Below are positions 27,127 through 36,829 of a stretch of DNA of 64,000 nt, in pieces. Both the position numbers and the translations under genes were made by a program. Every line of letters begins with the position of its first letter. Position 1 is the first letter of the stretch. Source of the DNA: Aquimarina sp. RZ0 (lineage in GTDB: Bacteria > Bacteroidota > Bacteroidia > Flavobacteriales > Flavobacteriaceae); NCBI RefSeq assembly GCF_008370685.1, contig NZ_VTZU01000030.1, forward strand, positions 1 through 64,000. Direction: 5' to 3'. Below the pieces are notes generated by a model. It saw nothing but the letters and a program-made list of their open reading frames with translations. It had not been told where the DNA came from and made no database searches.

Positions 27127-28371
27127 TTATGGTCTCTTAAAAATAATTTTTCGTACGATACCATTGCTCGTAATATAGGCAAATTTTCCATCTGGTGTTG
27201 CTTCGATACCATTAGGATTGGTAAAAGAAGCCGTAGCTGCGGTTCCATTAACTGTTCCTACAGCTCCAGTTCCTATAACATCTACTATATCACCTGCCGT
27301 ATTTAATCTAAAAACTTTATGCTCTAAAACGCCTGTAACATGCAGATGATCATTCGCATATGATACATGACCAATCGAAGATGGTGATTTTGCTACTTCA
27401 TTGAGTGTCCCATCAGCTTCTACACGAAAGATCTTTCCATCAAGAAAATTAGAAACATATATATGATCTCTAACCTTATCATATGTCAGTCCAACCGGGC
27501 CATCTAATAAAGAACTAGAAACAAATTCTTCTACCTTATTATTACTAATTTTGAATATTTTCTTTACCGCAAAGAACGTATTAAAAATTTCTCCATCATT
27601 ATTAATGATGATTCCGCCACCACCTACAAGTTGCGGATCACTTACTAATACGTTTTCTACTCCATAAGCATCAATAGCAAAAATATCAGTACTTCTAAAA
27701 TTAGTAACATACACTGTTTTATCAGGGCCAACAGTACAACCCACAGGATACTTCAGGGAAGTGGAAAATTCCTGAACTTCTCCTTGTGGGTTTATTTTAT
27801 ATGTGATGCTTTCGTTTGATCCTCCACCATTAACATAGAGATTAAAATCATCATCAAGAGCTATATCTTCGTCTGCCATAATATTACCTGAGGTAATCTT
27901 CAGATCGGTAACCAGCGTTTCGTTTTGTAATTGAAAGCTTTCTTTCCCAGAAACCAGATACGTCCTATAATTATTCGTTTTTATAAGAATATGAGGCCTG
28001 TAATGGGTACCTTCCTTTATCAGATCTCCATGACTATCATAGAGTATTTCCTGAATTTGTTCATCAATACTTTCATTAGGAGTAATTTCCCAAAAAACGC
28101 GATCTGCTAACCCTGGTACATCTCTCGAATGAAGAGAGGTACTTTCTTTTGAGAATAGTACGTACATCTTTTTAATTTCAGGAATTCCTTTTGTAATCTT
28201 TAGCTTGATAGTGATATCAGAACTATTATTCTCATTACCACTATCAGTGGCATAAATTTCTGTAACTTTTATAACACTGGTATCTGGTACCCCTGAGACA
28301 TCATCTGTCAGCGAGCAAGAAAATAACAGTAAAGAAATTAACAATAATTTGATAAAAAAATTAGTTTTCAT
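27127..28371 (-). CDS. lipoprotein with NHL/SMP-30-like beta-propeller
   Basis: 414 residues. Lipoprotein signal ending LLLFSCSLTDD. Residues about 35-130 form an Ig/IPT-like domain. From about 145 there are repeated propeller blades (DEDIALDDDFNLYVNGGG, PVGCTVGPDKTVYVTNFRS, GPVGLTYDKVRDHIYVSNFL, NPNGIEATPDGKFAYITS), typical of NHL or SMP-30/gluconolactonase proteins. Probably a cell-surface binding or lactonase-like protein. The AraC regulator 80 bp upstream on the same strand may control it. Confidence 0.85.
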   Translation of the reverse strand: MKTNFFIKLLLISLLLFSCSLTDDVSGVPDTSVIKVTEIYATDSGNENNSSDITIKLKITKGIPEIKKMYVLFSKESTSLHSRDVPGLADRVFWEITPNESIDEQIQEILYDSHGDLIKEGTHYRPHILIKTNNYRTYLVSGKESFQLQNETLVTDLKITSGNIMADEDIALDDDFNLYVNGGGSNESITYKINPQGEVQEFSTSLKYPVGCTVGPDKTVYVTNFRSTDIFAIDAYGVENVLVSDPQLVGGGGIIINNDGEIFNTFFAVKKIFKISNNKVEEFVSSSLLDGPVGLTYDKVRDHIYVSNFLDGKIFRVEADGTLNEVAKSPSSIGHVSYANDHLHVTGVLEHKVFRLNTAGDIVDVIGTGAVGTVNGTAATASFTNPNGIEATPDGKFAYITSNGIVRKIIFKRP

Positions 28372-28451
28372 GAGTATTTGATTTTAATGAATAATGATTC
28401 GTTTTCCTTTACAAGAGTATCTTGTTAAGGGAGATCAAATAAAAATGAATA

Positions 28452-29675
28452 TTAATTGAATTTCGCCCCAATTTTGGAAGTTGAGACCTTTCTTTTATGT
28501 AAAAATTGACTGGGAGTGATTTTAGTATACTTTTTGAAAATACGATTAAAAGAAGCTTTACTATTGAACCCCGAATCTAGCGCTATTGCAAGTAATGTCA
28601 GTTGGTCATATTCTGAAGAAGTAGCTCTTTTTTTAAATTCATCTACTCGATATTGGTTAATGAAATCATAGAAATTTACCCCAAGATTTTTATTGAGTTG
28701 TTCTGACAAATTATGAGAAGGGGTATCCATCATAGCTGCAAGATCTTGCAATTTTAATTCAGGATTGAGATAAGGTTGTTGTGTTTTCATAAGTTCTGAC
28801 AACTTATCCAGTTCTAAATTTTTCCCCTTCGTTTGTTTTTCTTTTATTTTCTCTTTTTTGAGTACAAAAAAAAGTTTTTCGGGTTGTTGAATCGTAATTA
28901 TAGCAATAACAACCAGGAAAATAGAATTGATCAGGTGCAAGTAGATTTCCAGATAATACACCTTGATATGAAAAAAGTAGCTTACAAGAAAAAACAGAAA
29001 ACTAATACCACTATACGCTCCAAATATATAAATAACGCCTTTGAAACGATTCAGATAACTGATATTAGTATCAGAGGAAATCTTTTTTAATCCTTGTTTT
29101 TTTTTATTGAGTAACCAAAGTGCATAACTAACATATGAAAGCCTGACTATTGCCAGAGAGAGTAAGGTAAAAATGGTATCAATATCAGGAATATAAGGTT
29201 TTTTGTTATAAATATATGAGATCGTTTTTATTTTTTCTTCGGCATTCATCGTTATATACTCCCAATTCCAGGAAAAAAATAAGAGATAGATAAAAATAGA
29301 GCCGTGTAAGCTATCTATCCATCTAAAATTTCGATGAGGATACAGTAGATATAAAACATAGAAAAAAAACAACGGACCAATCAATCCATTAAGAGAATAA
29401 AATAATATTGGAACATGGGGCATTTGGGGATAAAGCCCTGAAAAAACTACAAAATTCTGAAAAATAATAAGGCTTTGAGCGATCAATAAACCCATCAAAA
29501 ATAGATTAGCTTTTCTTGATCCTTTTTTAAGAAAAAAGAGGTTTGCGGCAACCAGAAAACCCTGAAAACAACCAATACTAGTCATTACAGAGGGTAGTAC
29601 ATCAAATTGTCCTATAATGATCATTAGCACTGATAAATCAAAATACCAAACTACAAAAAAATTGTAGAACACCAT
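28452..29675 (-). CDS. membrane-anchored AraC-family transcriptional regulator
   Basis: 407 residues with seven predicted membrane helices over residues 1-265. A linker follows (KKEKIKEKQTKGKNLELDKL) and then an AraC HTH domain (300-395) with LAAMMDTPSHNLSEQLNKNL and AIALDSGFNSKASFNRIFKKYTKITPSQFL. The true start may be a later Met (18 or 31 codons in). Same layout as the regulator at 20620 but clearly diverged from it. Neighbour of the NHL lipoprotein. Confidence 0.9.
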   Translation of the reverse strand: MVFYNFFVVWYFDLSVLMIIIGQFDVLPSVMTSIGCFQGFLVAANLFFLKKGSRKANLFLMGLLIAQSLIIFQNFVVFSGLYPQMPHVPILFYSLNGLIGPLFFFYVLYLLYPHRNFRWIDSLHGSIFIYLLFFSWNWEYITMNAEEKIKTISYIYNKKPYIPDIDTIFTLLSLAIVRLSYVSYALWLLNKKKQGLKKISSDTNISYLNRFKGVIYIFGAYSGISFLFFLVSYFFHIKVYYLEIYLHLINSIFLVVIAIITIQQPEKLFFVLKKEKIKEKQTKGKNLELDKLSELMKTQQPYLNPELKLQDLAAMMDTPSHNLSEQLNKNLGVNFYDFINQYRVDEFKKRATSSEYDQLTLLAIALDSGFNSKASFNRIFKKYTKITPSQFLHKRKVSTSKIGAKFN

Positions 29676-29934
29676 ACTAATACCAAAACGGTTTAAGCTT
29701 TTTTTAAATTTTATTTTTCCCTGTTTTCAGTAAAAAAATATCACTGAAAATAGGGAACAAATACATCTTATAAAACACTAATTTTGAACATATTACACAA
29801 ACAAAAGCTTAGAAGGTACCGGATCTAACTTTATATTTCTATTAACTAAAACAGGATTATCAATTACGTACATAGACATTTTGATAAAATATATATGTTA
29901 CCGACCAGATAATCACAAATTAAAATTTAATTTT

Positions 29935-31140
29935 ATGAAAAAATTTATAAAAATAATCAGTTTATTCCTTTTCGTTATTTTTGTTACGGTTTCCTGTGAA
30001 ACAGATAATAATGATGTTGAGCAGGAAATAGCAACTCAGGCTATCCCGGATAACATTATCAAAAAACTCAAAAAAGCAGGGTTTTATACTGAATATGGAC
30101 TATCTAAGTACAAAAATGGCTATATTGTAGAAACAGATATTTTTCTTACCGAAGCACAAATAGATGAATTGCTTACTGGTATACAACCTGAAACAGGGAC
30201 TATAAATTCTAAACAATATCGAACCAATCGTTTAGTGAGTATTAATGGAGCCAGTAGAACTTTAAACGTATTTTTTGACCCTGGTTTTAATCAATTTATG
30301 CAAAGTTCCTTTGATGCGGCACTACAACGTTATAACAACTTAGATCTCAAACTAAGATTTAAACGTACAAATAATAGAAACAATAATGATATACAGATCC
30401 TGTTAGGAAATTTTAGCGACCCTAAAATTTTGGGTAAAGCTGGATTTCCTTCCCGCGGAAATCCTAAAAAGGAGATCACATTAAGTCGCAGTCATTTTAA
30501 CACAGGAACGAATCGGAGCGATGCTACAACTGTGATTGCTCATGAAATAGGACATGCCATAGGTTTTCGTCATACAGATTTCAGAAACAGAGCTTTTAGT
30601 TGTGGCGGCTCTCCAGAAGATGAAGGATCTACGAGTATTGGAGCTAATTATATTCCTGGAACACCCTCCGGACCAGATGCAAATTCGTGGATGTTAGCCT
30701 GCAGTAGTGGTCGTAATAGATCCTTTACAGACGGGGATCAGGCAGCATTAATTGCAATATATGGTAATTCTACTGTAGATCCAACGGCAACACTAAATAG
30801 AACTACTGGTGAGTTTAGAGCTAAACCAGGGGCACAAATAAAATTAACTTACAGTGGAAATTTTATCACATTTTGCGCTCCTCAAGGAGAAAGCTTATCA
30901 ATAGGTATTATTGGAGTAAAACCGACAAATATTTATGATTATATAAGTTGGTCGCCAAATCCATCTTATGCTAATATCCGAAATTCAGGTTCGCTGGTAT
31001 TCAGAATGCCTGCAAGTGGAATTGTAAAAGTTGATGCTTCTCTTACCACAGTGGGATGTTCTGTAGCTTCGATTACATTAAATGAAAATCAAAGAATCAA
31101 CTTAGGCAATAGAAATGGCGGAAATTTTAGATTCCCATAA
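29935..31140 (+). CDS. M57-type (dual-action HEIGH) metallopeptidase, lipoprotein
   Basis: 401 residues from the ATG at 29935; the upstream in-frame TTG at 29881 would spoil the signal. Lipoprotein signal ending FVTVSCETD. The pro-region about 35-100 (YIVETDIFLTEAQI, KQYRTNRLVS) is typical of PF12388. The zinc motif HEIGHAIGFRH is at residues 203-213, with a Met-turn-like SWMLACS downstream. Residues about 285-401 add a beta-rich C-terminal domain. The gene at 208-927 is a truncated relative. Confidence 0.9.
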   Translation: MKKFIKIISLFLFVIFVTVSCETDNNDVEQEIATQAIPDNIIKKLKKAGFYTEYGLSKYKNGYIVETDIFLTEAQIDELLTGIQPETGTINSKQYRTNRLVSINGASRTLNVFFDPGFNQFMQSSFDAALQRYNNLDLKLRFKRTNNRNNNDIQILLGNFSDPKILGKAGFPSRGNPKKEITLSRSHFNTGTNRSDATTVIAHEIGHAIGFRHTDFRNRAFSCGGSPEDEGSTSIGANYIPGTPSGPDANSWMLACSSGRNRSFTDGDQAALIAIYGNSTVDPTATLNRTTGEFRAKPGAQIKLTYSGNFITFCAPQGESLSIGIIGVKPTNIYDYISWSPNPSYANIRNSGSLVFRMPASGIVKVDASLTTVGCSVASITLNENQRINLGNRNGGNFRFP

Positions 31141-31160
31141 AATAATATATTACCCAAAAT

Positions 31161-31237
31161 CTCAATCATAAAATATTGAGATCAATCATGGATAAGAAAA
31201 ATCACGCTGATTGACGTAAGTTTTCTTATCCATGATT
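31161..31237. terminator. double hairpin between convergent genes
   Basis: A small hairpin (ctcaat/attgag, 31161-31180) precedes a 17-bp perfect stem (31184-31200 with 31221-31237) with a 20-nt loop. It serves as terminator of the M57 gene at least. Confidence 0.7.
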
Positions 31238-31355
31238 CATATTATATTTGGGGTTTTCCTTTTCTATCATCTCGAACTTAACAAAAAATTAATTCAATTT
31301 TGTCTGTTCATCATAAAACCCAAGTGTCTATGATAATTCGATTTCTCAAATGAGA

Positions 31356-31892
31356 TTACTTATCAAAATCATTGCATTTATCTGATAACCAACTTTCTTT
31401 TTTTAATTTATATACACGCTCAAAAGAGTTTGTCTTTTTACAAAAAAATTCTTCTATAAACTCCATTTCTTTTTCAAGAATGTAAATAGAACTATTGTTT
31501 TGAGCGCTTACATATGCAGATAATTCGTTTAGATTGGTTTTTTCAAAGCAATAATTTATCAGATTTATTGCAATTTCGGCTCCATAACCTTTTCCCCAAT
31601 ATAACTCCCGAAGCCTATAGGCTATTTCAAATTCTGATTTTTCATTTTCATAAACACCACATATACCCATGAAATCTTCGTTATCTTTTCTTATAACTGC
31701 CCATATTTTATAGAAAATTTCCTTATTCTCATAATAGCTTATAAATCGTTTTAATTCATTTTCACTTTCTGAACGATTCATATATTTTTTGATATGCCGC
31801 ATCACATTAGGGTTGCTTTGCATGTCATAAAAGTTTTCTATATCGGATGTACAGAGTTTTCTTATCAATACCCTTTCTGTATCAAATACCAT
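31356..31892 (-). CDS. GNAT family N-acetyltransferase
   Basis: 178 residues from Met4 of the longest frame; the MVFDTERVLIRK start fits the RimJ/RimL-like family. TERVLIRKLCTSDIENFYDM, GICGVYENEKSEFEIAYRL and YWGKGYGAEIAINLI supply the acetyl-CoA loop (Q/RxxGxG/A type). ELSAYVSAQNNSSIYILEK is the usual last strand and helix. The substrate is unknown. A family-A repeat lies 69 bp upstream of the longest frame. Confidence 0.85.
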   Translation of the reverse strand: MVFDTERVLIRKLCTSDIENFYDMQSNPNVMRHIKKYMNRSESENELKRFISYYENKEIFYKIWAVIRKDNEDFMGICGVYENEKSEFEIAYRLRELYWGKGYGAEIAINLINYCFEKTNLNELSAYVSAQNNSSIYILEKEMEFIEEFFCKKTNSFERVYKLKKESWLSDKCNDFDK

Positions 31893-31969
31893 ACATATCA
31901 CCTTTTTTATTTTTCGTCAAATCCGCCAAAAAAACGGTGTCATTCCTAACAAGATATACAAATTAACTT

Positions 31970-32131
31970 ATACAATTTGTGATTAAAAAATTCGTATAAA
32001 TTCATTGAATTATTTTTTCTTTATGCAAGGCAAAAAAATCAAGCATAGCTATAGCTACGGTTTATTTTTTAAACGAAGTAGAAAGGAAAAAGAAACGATG
32101 AATATGCGAAATTTTTAGTTATAAATCGTAT
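31970..32131 (+). repeat. 162-bp palindromic repeat, family A, copy 2
   Basis: Same length and orientation as copy 1. The first bases read atacaattt instead of atacgattt. The central catagctatagctacgg is intact. Confidence 0.92.
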
Positions 32132-32353
32132 TACATCAATTGCATAACACATCTGATTCAATACTATCCATTGTTTATACGCAAGTGATTCATGTTGATC
32201 GATCTCTTCTTTTGTATTCTGGTTTTCTGAAAACTATTTTTTTGACGTATCAGCAAACTAATATCATTTGCCATTTGAACTTACTGGTATAACACTAACT
32301 AAAAATTCTGCTTTCTATTTTGGATGCTTTTAAAACAACTTATAAAATTAGTA
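32132..32353. other. non-coding gap between repeat copy 2 and bioA
   Basis: 222 bp with no convincing gene. On the minus strand a stretch of about 33 codons (about 32132-32230) is open and reads into the repeat. It may be the remains of a gene cut by the repeat, but it is too short to judge. Confidence 0.3.
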
Positions 32354-33619
32354 TTATACTACTTCTAATAAAGCTACTATTGATTCATAAATTTTATCCA
32401 ACTGCTCTTCTGTAATTACATAAGGAGGCAATATGTATATCGTTTTACCCAGAGGACGCAAGCAAACTCCGTGCTCCATAAAATGATCAAAAATCTCATA
32501 TCTTTTTTTACCATAACGATCCATTTCTATATCTAGATCTAATGCATAAATCACTCCTTTTTGTCGGGTTGTCTTGATCTTGGAATGGCTTTTAATTTTG
32601 GCATCAAAATCTTTATGAGATTGTATAATTCTTTGAATATTATTTTGGATTTCTGCCGATTTCAAGAGTTCTATGCCAGCAATGGCTACAGAGCAGGCTA
32701 TAGGATTGGCAGAGTATGTATGGGCATGAAAGAAAGCTTTGCCTACAGAGTCATCCAGAAAAGCATTGTATATATCTTGGGTACAACTGGTCACTGCCAT
32801 GGGAACAAAACCAGCTGTTAATGCTTTGGACATTGAGATAATATCTGGTTTTGTTTCTATATATTCTGAAGCAAAGTTTTTTCCAGTCTTACCAAAACCT
32901 GTCATTACCTCATCTGCAATAGTTACGATATTATTTGCTGAGCAAATTTTTAATATTTCATTGAGATATTCTGCCTCAAACATATGCATAGCATTGGCTC
33001 CCTGAACTAAGGGCTCATAGATAAAAGCGGCTACATTATAATCCCTAATTATCCTCTGTAATCTCTCCAGAACAATTTCTATAGTATCAATATCAGGAGT
33101 AGGGATTCGCTGTACATCTATAAAAAAATCTTCAAACGGCCCATTATAAACTGATAAACCTGATGCAGACATCGCCCCAAAAGTATCTCCATGAAAACCA
33201 TCCTCAAACGCAATTATGGTATTTCTCTTTTCGCCTTTATTAAAATGGTATTGCAATGCCATTTTGATCCCTACTTCATTAGCTGTTGATCCATTATCAG
33301 AAAAGAAAATCTTTTCATGAGTATCTGGTAGTATTTTTATCAATTCTTCAGATAATTTTATTGCAGGCTCATGAGTAAATCCTGCAAACACAATCTGATC
33401 CAATTGCTGCATCTGAGCAGCGACTTTCTCCAGAATATAGGGGTTACAATGACCATATACAGCTGTATACCAAGAGGCAATACCATCGATATACTCTCTG
33501 CCCTGATCATCAAACAATAAAGCCCCTGTTGCCTTTACAATAGCCAAAGCATCCGGATAAACTTTATGCTGAGTTAGTGGATGCCAAAGGTGTTTTTTAT
33601 CTCTCTCCTGTAAGGTCAT
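32354..33619 (-). CDS. bioA: adenosylmethionine-8-amino-7-oxononanoate aminotransferase
   Basis: 421 residues, class III PLP aminotransferase. It begins with RDKKHLWHPLTQHK, the BioA-specific start, and has GIASWYTAVYGHCNP. The PLP lysine is in DIISMSKALTAGFVPMA and the Asp that contacts the ring in TIADEVMTGFGKTGK. It converts KAPA to DAPA using SAM. Last gene of the bioF-to-bioA run, 3 bp after the SEC-C protein. Confidence 0.97.
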   Translation of the reverse strand: MTLQERDKKHLWHPLTQHKVYPDALAIVKATGALLFDDQGREYIDGIASWYTAVYGHCNPYILEKVAAQMQQLDQIVFAGFTHEPAIKLSEELIKILPDTHEKIFFSDNGSTANEVGIKMALQYHFNKGEKRNTIIAFEDGFHGDTFGAMSASGLSVYNGPFEDFFIDVQRIPTPDIDTIEIVLERLQRIIRDYNVAAFIYEPLVQGANAMHMFEAEYLNEILKICSANNIVTIADEVMTGFGKTGKNFASEYIETKPDIISMSKALTAGFVPMAVTSCTQDIYNAFLDDSVGKAFFHAHTYSANPIACSVAIAGIELLKSAEIQNNIQRIIQSHKDFDAKIKSHSKIKTTRQKGVIYALDLDIEMDRYGKKRYEIFDHFMEHGVCLRPLGKTIYILPPYVITEEQLDKIYESIVALLEVV

Positions 33620-33622
33620 ATT

Positions 33623-35263
33623 TTATTTATTAATGCAACATTTTTTATATTTTTTACCACTACCACAGAGGCAAGGATCATTACGACCTATTTTTTTGGG
33701 AGCAATATAGGGTTGATCATCAGGAATCTCTTTATAATCATCATAAAAGTCATCAGAACTATCATCAATTTCTTTCTGTTCGGATTGATGAATCCAATTT
33801 TGATAATAGTTTTCATACAATTCTTTTACAGTCGTTTGTTCATACACTGGTTTGAAATATGTTTCAAGAAGTTGTTCTATATCACGTATCCTGTTTTTTA
33901 CATCATCATACTGCCCGCAGACCCAGTATCCTACCAAATTAAGATCAAAGAACTCTTTTATCTGTGGTAATAATTCCTGATAGGTCTTACTTGAAATACC
34001 TCCTATCAGTAATCCTAAAAAATCTGTATCAGCAATTCCTTCTTTATGTTTATGCTCTTTATAAAATGTAAACACTTCTTTGAACCAAACGATTACTTCT
34101 TCTTTTGTATCAGGGAAAACAAAGGGCATCTGAGTTACAATATCAGTTACTACGGATTTATTGAATGCATTTATATGAGGTTCTTTTACGAAATCCATCA
34201 ATATTGGCAATTGATCTTTTGCTATCTTAAAAAGTGTTGGACATATAATCTCATTGGTCGCATCCCCAAACCATAGATCCATAAACTCCATGTCCTGTCT
34301 TAATATTTCTAAGATAATAGCTAAAGATTGAGAAGTTCCTGTTTCGTATAATAAATAAAATGCGTGGTGCGGTGCATTATACTCGTAGTCATTCCAACCG
34401 GAATCCTCCATTTTTTGCATGAAATAGTCAAACCTATATATAGAATCTTGTAGGACTTTTATCAGGTCTTCTTCTAAAAGATTCTTTGGTAGTTTTTCAA
34501 AATAAGCTAGCCAATCCTCTGTGACCTCCAGATTACTTGTATATAATAGCGCTATTTGTTCTGGAAAATTAAAATCAGGTAGTTTATCTGTCTGTAAATG
34601 GCTTCTTCTATCTATGGTTGCTACTTTTATGCTAAACTTTTCTTCTTCTTCCATTCTTTTTCTTGCCTTCTTCAGATTCTCTACTGCCTTATTATGATCA
34701 TATTTTTCAATCTTATGATGTCCATAGAATTTTAATTTTAATTGTTCCAGCAGTTTTTCTTCTTCATGAATATAATTTGTATTCCACAAATATTTGGCAA
34801 CCGTTAGGTAATATGTTATTACTTCATCTTCATGAAATAATTCTTTCTCTGGATATAAATCAACAAGCTGTAATGAATCTCCTAAAAGATCCTGAGCTTC
34901 TTGATATTTTTCTTCTTCGATATGTATACTGGCTAAGTTTATTTTCGCAAATAAATAGTCAGGATGCGCTTCAACCGTTTTTCTTACGATTTCTTTAAAT
35001 TTTTGATCGTTGCCTTTATTCATATAGGCAACTGCCAGGTAATTTTTAAAAACAGCTATTTTAGGATATCTCTTTATATATTTAAATAATCGTTCAAAAA
35101 CAGATGATTTACCTTTCTGGACATCATAATACAACTTTTCAATAATTGAATTTATATAGGGTGTTCTACCATCATCATCCAGAAACCTATCCGGGTCATC
35201 CGAAGTATGCATGGCTGCTATATCAAAAGAATATTTTAGAGTATCGTTATTTTTTAAAATCAT
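33623..35263 (-). CDS. TPR-like protein with C-terminal SEC-C zinc motif, in the biotin operon
   Basis: 546 residues. The N-terminal half (about 30-200) has helical repeat character ([22 protein letters not shown]). The middle (about 240-460) resembles DUF1186-like helical segments. The end is a SEC-C metal motif, [18 protein letters not shown] (CxCx8CC), as in SecA. SEC-C often mediates protein or ribosome contact. It overlaps the hydrolase gene by 17 bp and stops 3 bp before bioA, so it is part of the operon. A biotin role is not known. Confidence 0.8.
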   Translation of the reverse strand: MILKNNDTLKYSFDIAAMHTSDDPDRFLDDDGRTPYINSIIEKLYYDVQKGKSSVFERLFKYIKRYPKIAVFKNYLAVAYMNKGNDQKFKEIVRKTVEAHPDYLFAKINLASIHIEEEKYQEAQDLLGDSLQLVDLYPEKELFHEDEVITYYLTVAKYLWNTNYIHEEEKLLEQLKLKFYGHHKIEKYDHNKAVENLKKARKRMEEEEKFSIKVATIDRRSHLQTDKLPDFNFPEQIALLYTSNLEVTEDWLAYFEKLPKNLLEEDLIKVLQDSIYRFDYFMQKMEDSGWNDYEYNAPHHAFYLLYETGTSQSLAIILEILRQDMEFMDLWFGDATNEIICPTLFKIAKDQLPILMDFVKEPHINAFNKSVVTDIVTQMPFVFPDTKEEVIVWFKEVFTFYKEHKHKEGIADTDFLGLLIGGISSKTYQELLPQIKEFFDLNLVGYWVCGQYDDVKNRIRDIEQLLETYFKPVYEQTTVKELYENYYQNWIHQSEQKEIDDSSDDFYDDYKEIPDDQPYIAPKKIGRNDPCLCGSGKKYKKCCINK

Positions 35264-35819
35264 TCGTTCTTATTTTTTTTAGAGTATTTACAATGATTTC
35301 ATTGCATATCCTATGCATAAAATCTGTGTCTGTATATAATTGATGGTTCTTTTCTTTATAAATTATAGGTTTAATTCTTCTTTTTTGAAACCAATCCCGA
35401 TCGGGTATATTTTTATCTTCTGCTCCAAAATAACATTTCACTTTACAATTGGGGGTCTCTAATTCATAGCGCAATCTGGTTGAAGATACGGTATACAGGG
35501 TATCGATATCAAGACCTTCTAATGCAGCTTTCCATGCAATAGTTCCTCCTATACTCAATGCAAGTATATTGACTTTCTTTTTTTCTTTTTCCAGTAGAGA
35601 ATTAACCGCAGTTTTGATTCCTCTTTGAATAAATTGATCGTGTATATCTTTTTCTATACTCTGTGAGACATCAATCTCTCCTAAACTACAAGAATCGTAT
35701 ATATGGATTTGGAATACCGTCTCCAAAATTTTCCTATATTCCTGTAACCAATCTGACCTCTTAATTCCCCATAAATCAGAAATAATTATTAATCTTGACT
35801 TTATACTGCTTGTTATCAC
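35247..35819 (-). CDS. small alpha/beta-hydrolase fold protein in the biotin operon
   Basis: 190 residues, short for the fold. A catalytic triad is visible: Ser89 in [15 protein letters not shown], Asp135 in [11 protein letters not shown] and His159 in [10 protein letters not shown]. It is placed between bioD and the SEC-C gene. BioH, BioG, BioK and other hydrolases release pimeloyl-ACP from its methyl ester and often lie in such clusters. The sequence does not look like BioG (DUF452), so this could be another non-homologous isozyme; that role is an inference from context. Confidence 0.75.
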   Translation of the reverse strand: MITSSIKSRLIIISDLWGIKRSDWLQEYRKILETVFQIHIYDSCSLGEIDVSQSIEKDIHDQFIQRGIKTAVNSLLEKEKKKVNILALSIGGTIAWKAALEGLDIDTLYTVSSTRLRYELETPNCKVKCYFGAEDKNIPDRDWFQKRRIKPIIYKEKNHQLYTDTDFMHRICNEIIVNTLKKIRTNDFKK

Positions 35820-35820
35820 A

Positions 35821-36438
35821 CTACAATTTTTCTAGTCTATCTCTAAACAATGCTGCATATTCTTTTATCACCATAGTATCGAAATAAGGCTCATTCTCTA
35901 TTCTTCCAATCACTTGTACTCCTGTCATTTTTTTGATAATACTTTCTGTAGTACTATGCTCATCTCCACTAAAAATAATCACAGGATCAAAACCCTTATT
36001 TTTTAACAACTGTATTGTCATTAGCGTATGATTAATACTACCCAAATAGTGTCTGGAAACAACAATTACCTTATACTCCGGTTTTATTAGATCCAGTATT
36101 GTTTCGTGATCATTTATGGGTACTAATAATCCGCCTGCTCCTTCTATTACCATATTATTTTTAGTTTCTGGCAATGTAACCGCATCCATAGTAATAGTTA
36201 CTCCATCTATTTCTGCAGCTGCATGAGGACTCATAGGTGTCTCTAAAGCAAAGCTATTAGGATGAAATTTTGAAATATGATTTGAGACGAGCTCCTTTAC
36301 TCTATGAGTATCAGCATATGATAAATCTCCAGCTTGTATTGGTTTCCAGTAATCAGCCTCCAGAGCTTCTGTTACAATTGCAGCAGTTATAGTTTTACCT
36401 ACATCTGTAGAGATTCCGGTTATAAAATAAGTATTCAT
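35821..36438 (-). CDS. bioD: dethiobiotin synthetase
   Basis: 205 residues. The P-loop FITGISTDVGKTITAAIV at 5-22 is the BioD signature. KPIQAGDLSYADT, ALETPMSPHAAAEIDG and VIEGAGGLLVPI follow, as in the family. It closes the ureido ring of biotin from DAPA, CO2 and ATP. It overlaps the stop of the DUF2007 gene by one base and is one base from the hydrolase gene, so translation is probably coupled. Confidence 0.96.
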   Translation of the reverse strand: MNTYFITGISTDVGKTITAAIVTEALEADYWKPIQAGDLSYADTHRVKELVSNHISKFHPNSFALETPMSPHAAAEIDGVTITMDAVTLPETKNNMVIEGAGGLLVPINDHETILDLIKPEYKVIVVSRHYLGSINHTLMTIQLLKNKGFDPVIIFSGDEHSTTESIIKKMTGVQVIGRIENEPYFDTMVIKEYAALFRDRLEKL

Positions 36439-36815
36439 TAAAAAATAGTATTACAGACGTTACAACGATATTTAGTTTTTTCAAAAAAAGGGAATAGCAT
36501 ATAAAATATATTCTTGCGCGAAGGATCTGCAATTAATATTCTGGTAGATCCACAGTTTACACAAACAATATCACTCCCGTTTTTATCCTTTTCATATACT
36601 CTAATCCTATTATGTATCTTTATCGCTTGAGTCAGGTCGTCGTTATGTACAAGCAATTTAATCCCTCCGATAGCTTGACTAATTAAAGGATCAGAATCTA
36701 TTGTTTTTTCATCCAGAAGCATTACCTGAATACCTTCTGATTCTAATTTGGATTTTGTTATTTGAGCTTCTGTAGAATACGGAAATGTAGCTAGTATGGT
36801 ATAATTATCGATCAT
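36438..36815 (-). CDS. DUF2007 (putative signal-transducing) protein with zinc ribbon
   Basis: 125 residues. Residues 1-70 match DUF2007 (ILATFPYSTEAQITKSKLES, GIQVMLLDEKTIDSDPL, GGIKLLVHNDD). The C-terminal part has two CxxC pairs (CVNCGSTR and CNVCNTIF) forming a zinc ribbon. DUF2007 resembles PII-like folds. It is embedded between bioF (14 bp) and bioD (1-bp overlap). A biotin link is positional only. Confidence 0.85.
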   Translation of the reverse strand: MIDNYTILATFPYSTEAQITKSKLESEGIQVMLLDEKTIDSDPLISQAIGGIKLLVHNDDLTQAIKIHNRIRVYEKDKNGSDIVCVNCGSTRILIADPSRKNIFYMLFPFFEKTKYRCNVCNTIF

Positions 36816-36829
36816 ACAATGGAGTAGTT

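Noticed and set aside
29881..29934. TTG start 18 codons upstream of the M57 peptidase ATG
   Set aside because: The extension would put charged residues ahead of a clean lipoprotein signal that begins at the ATG at 29935.
32132..32230. Open minus-strand run reading into repeat copy 2
   Set aside because: About 33 codons without start or motif. Too short to call a gene remnant.
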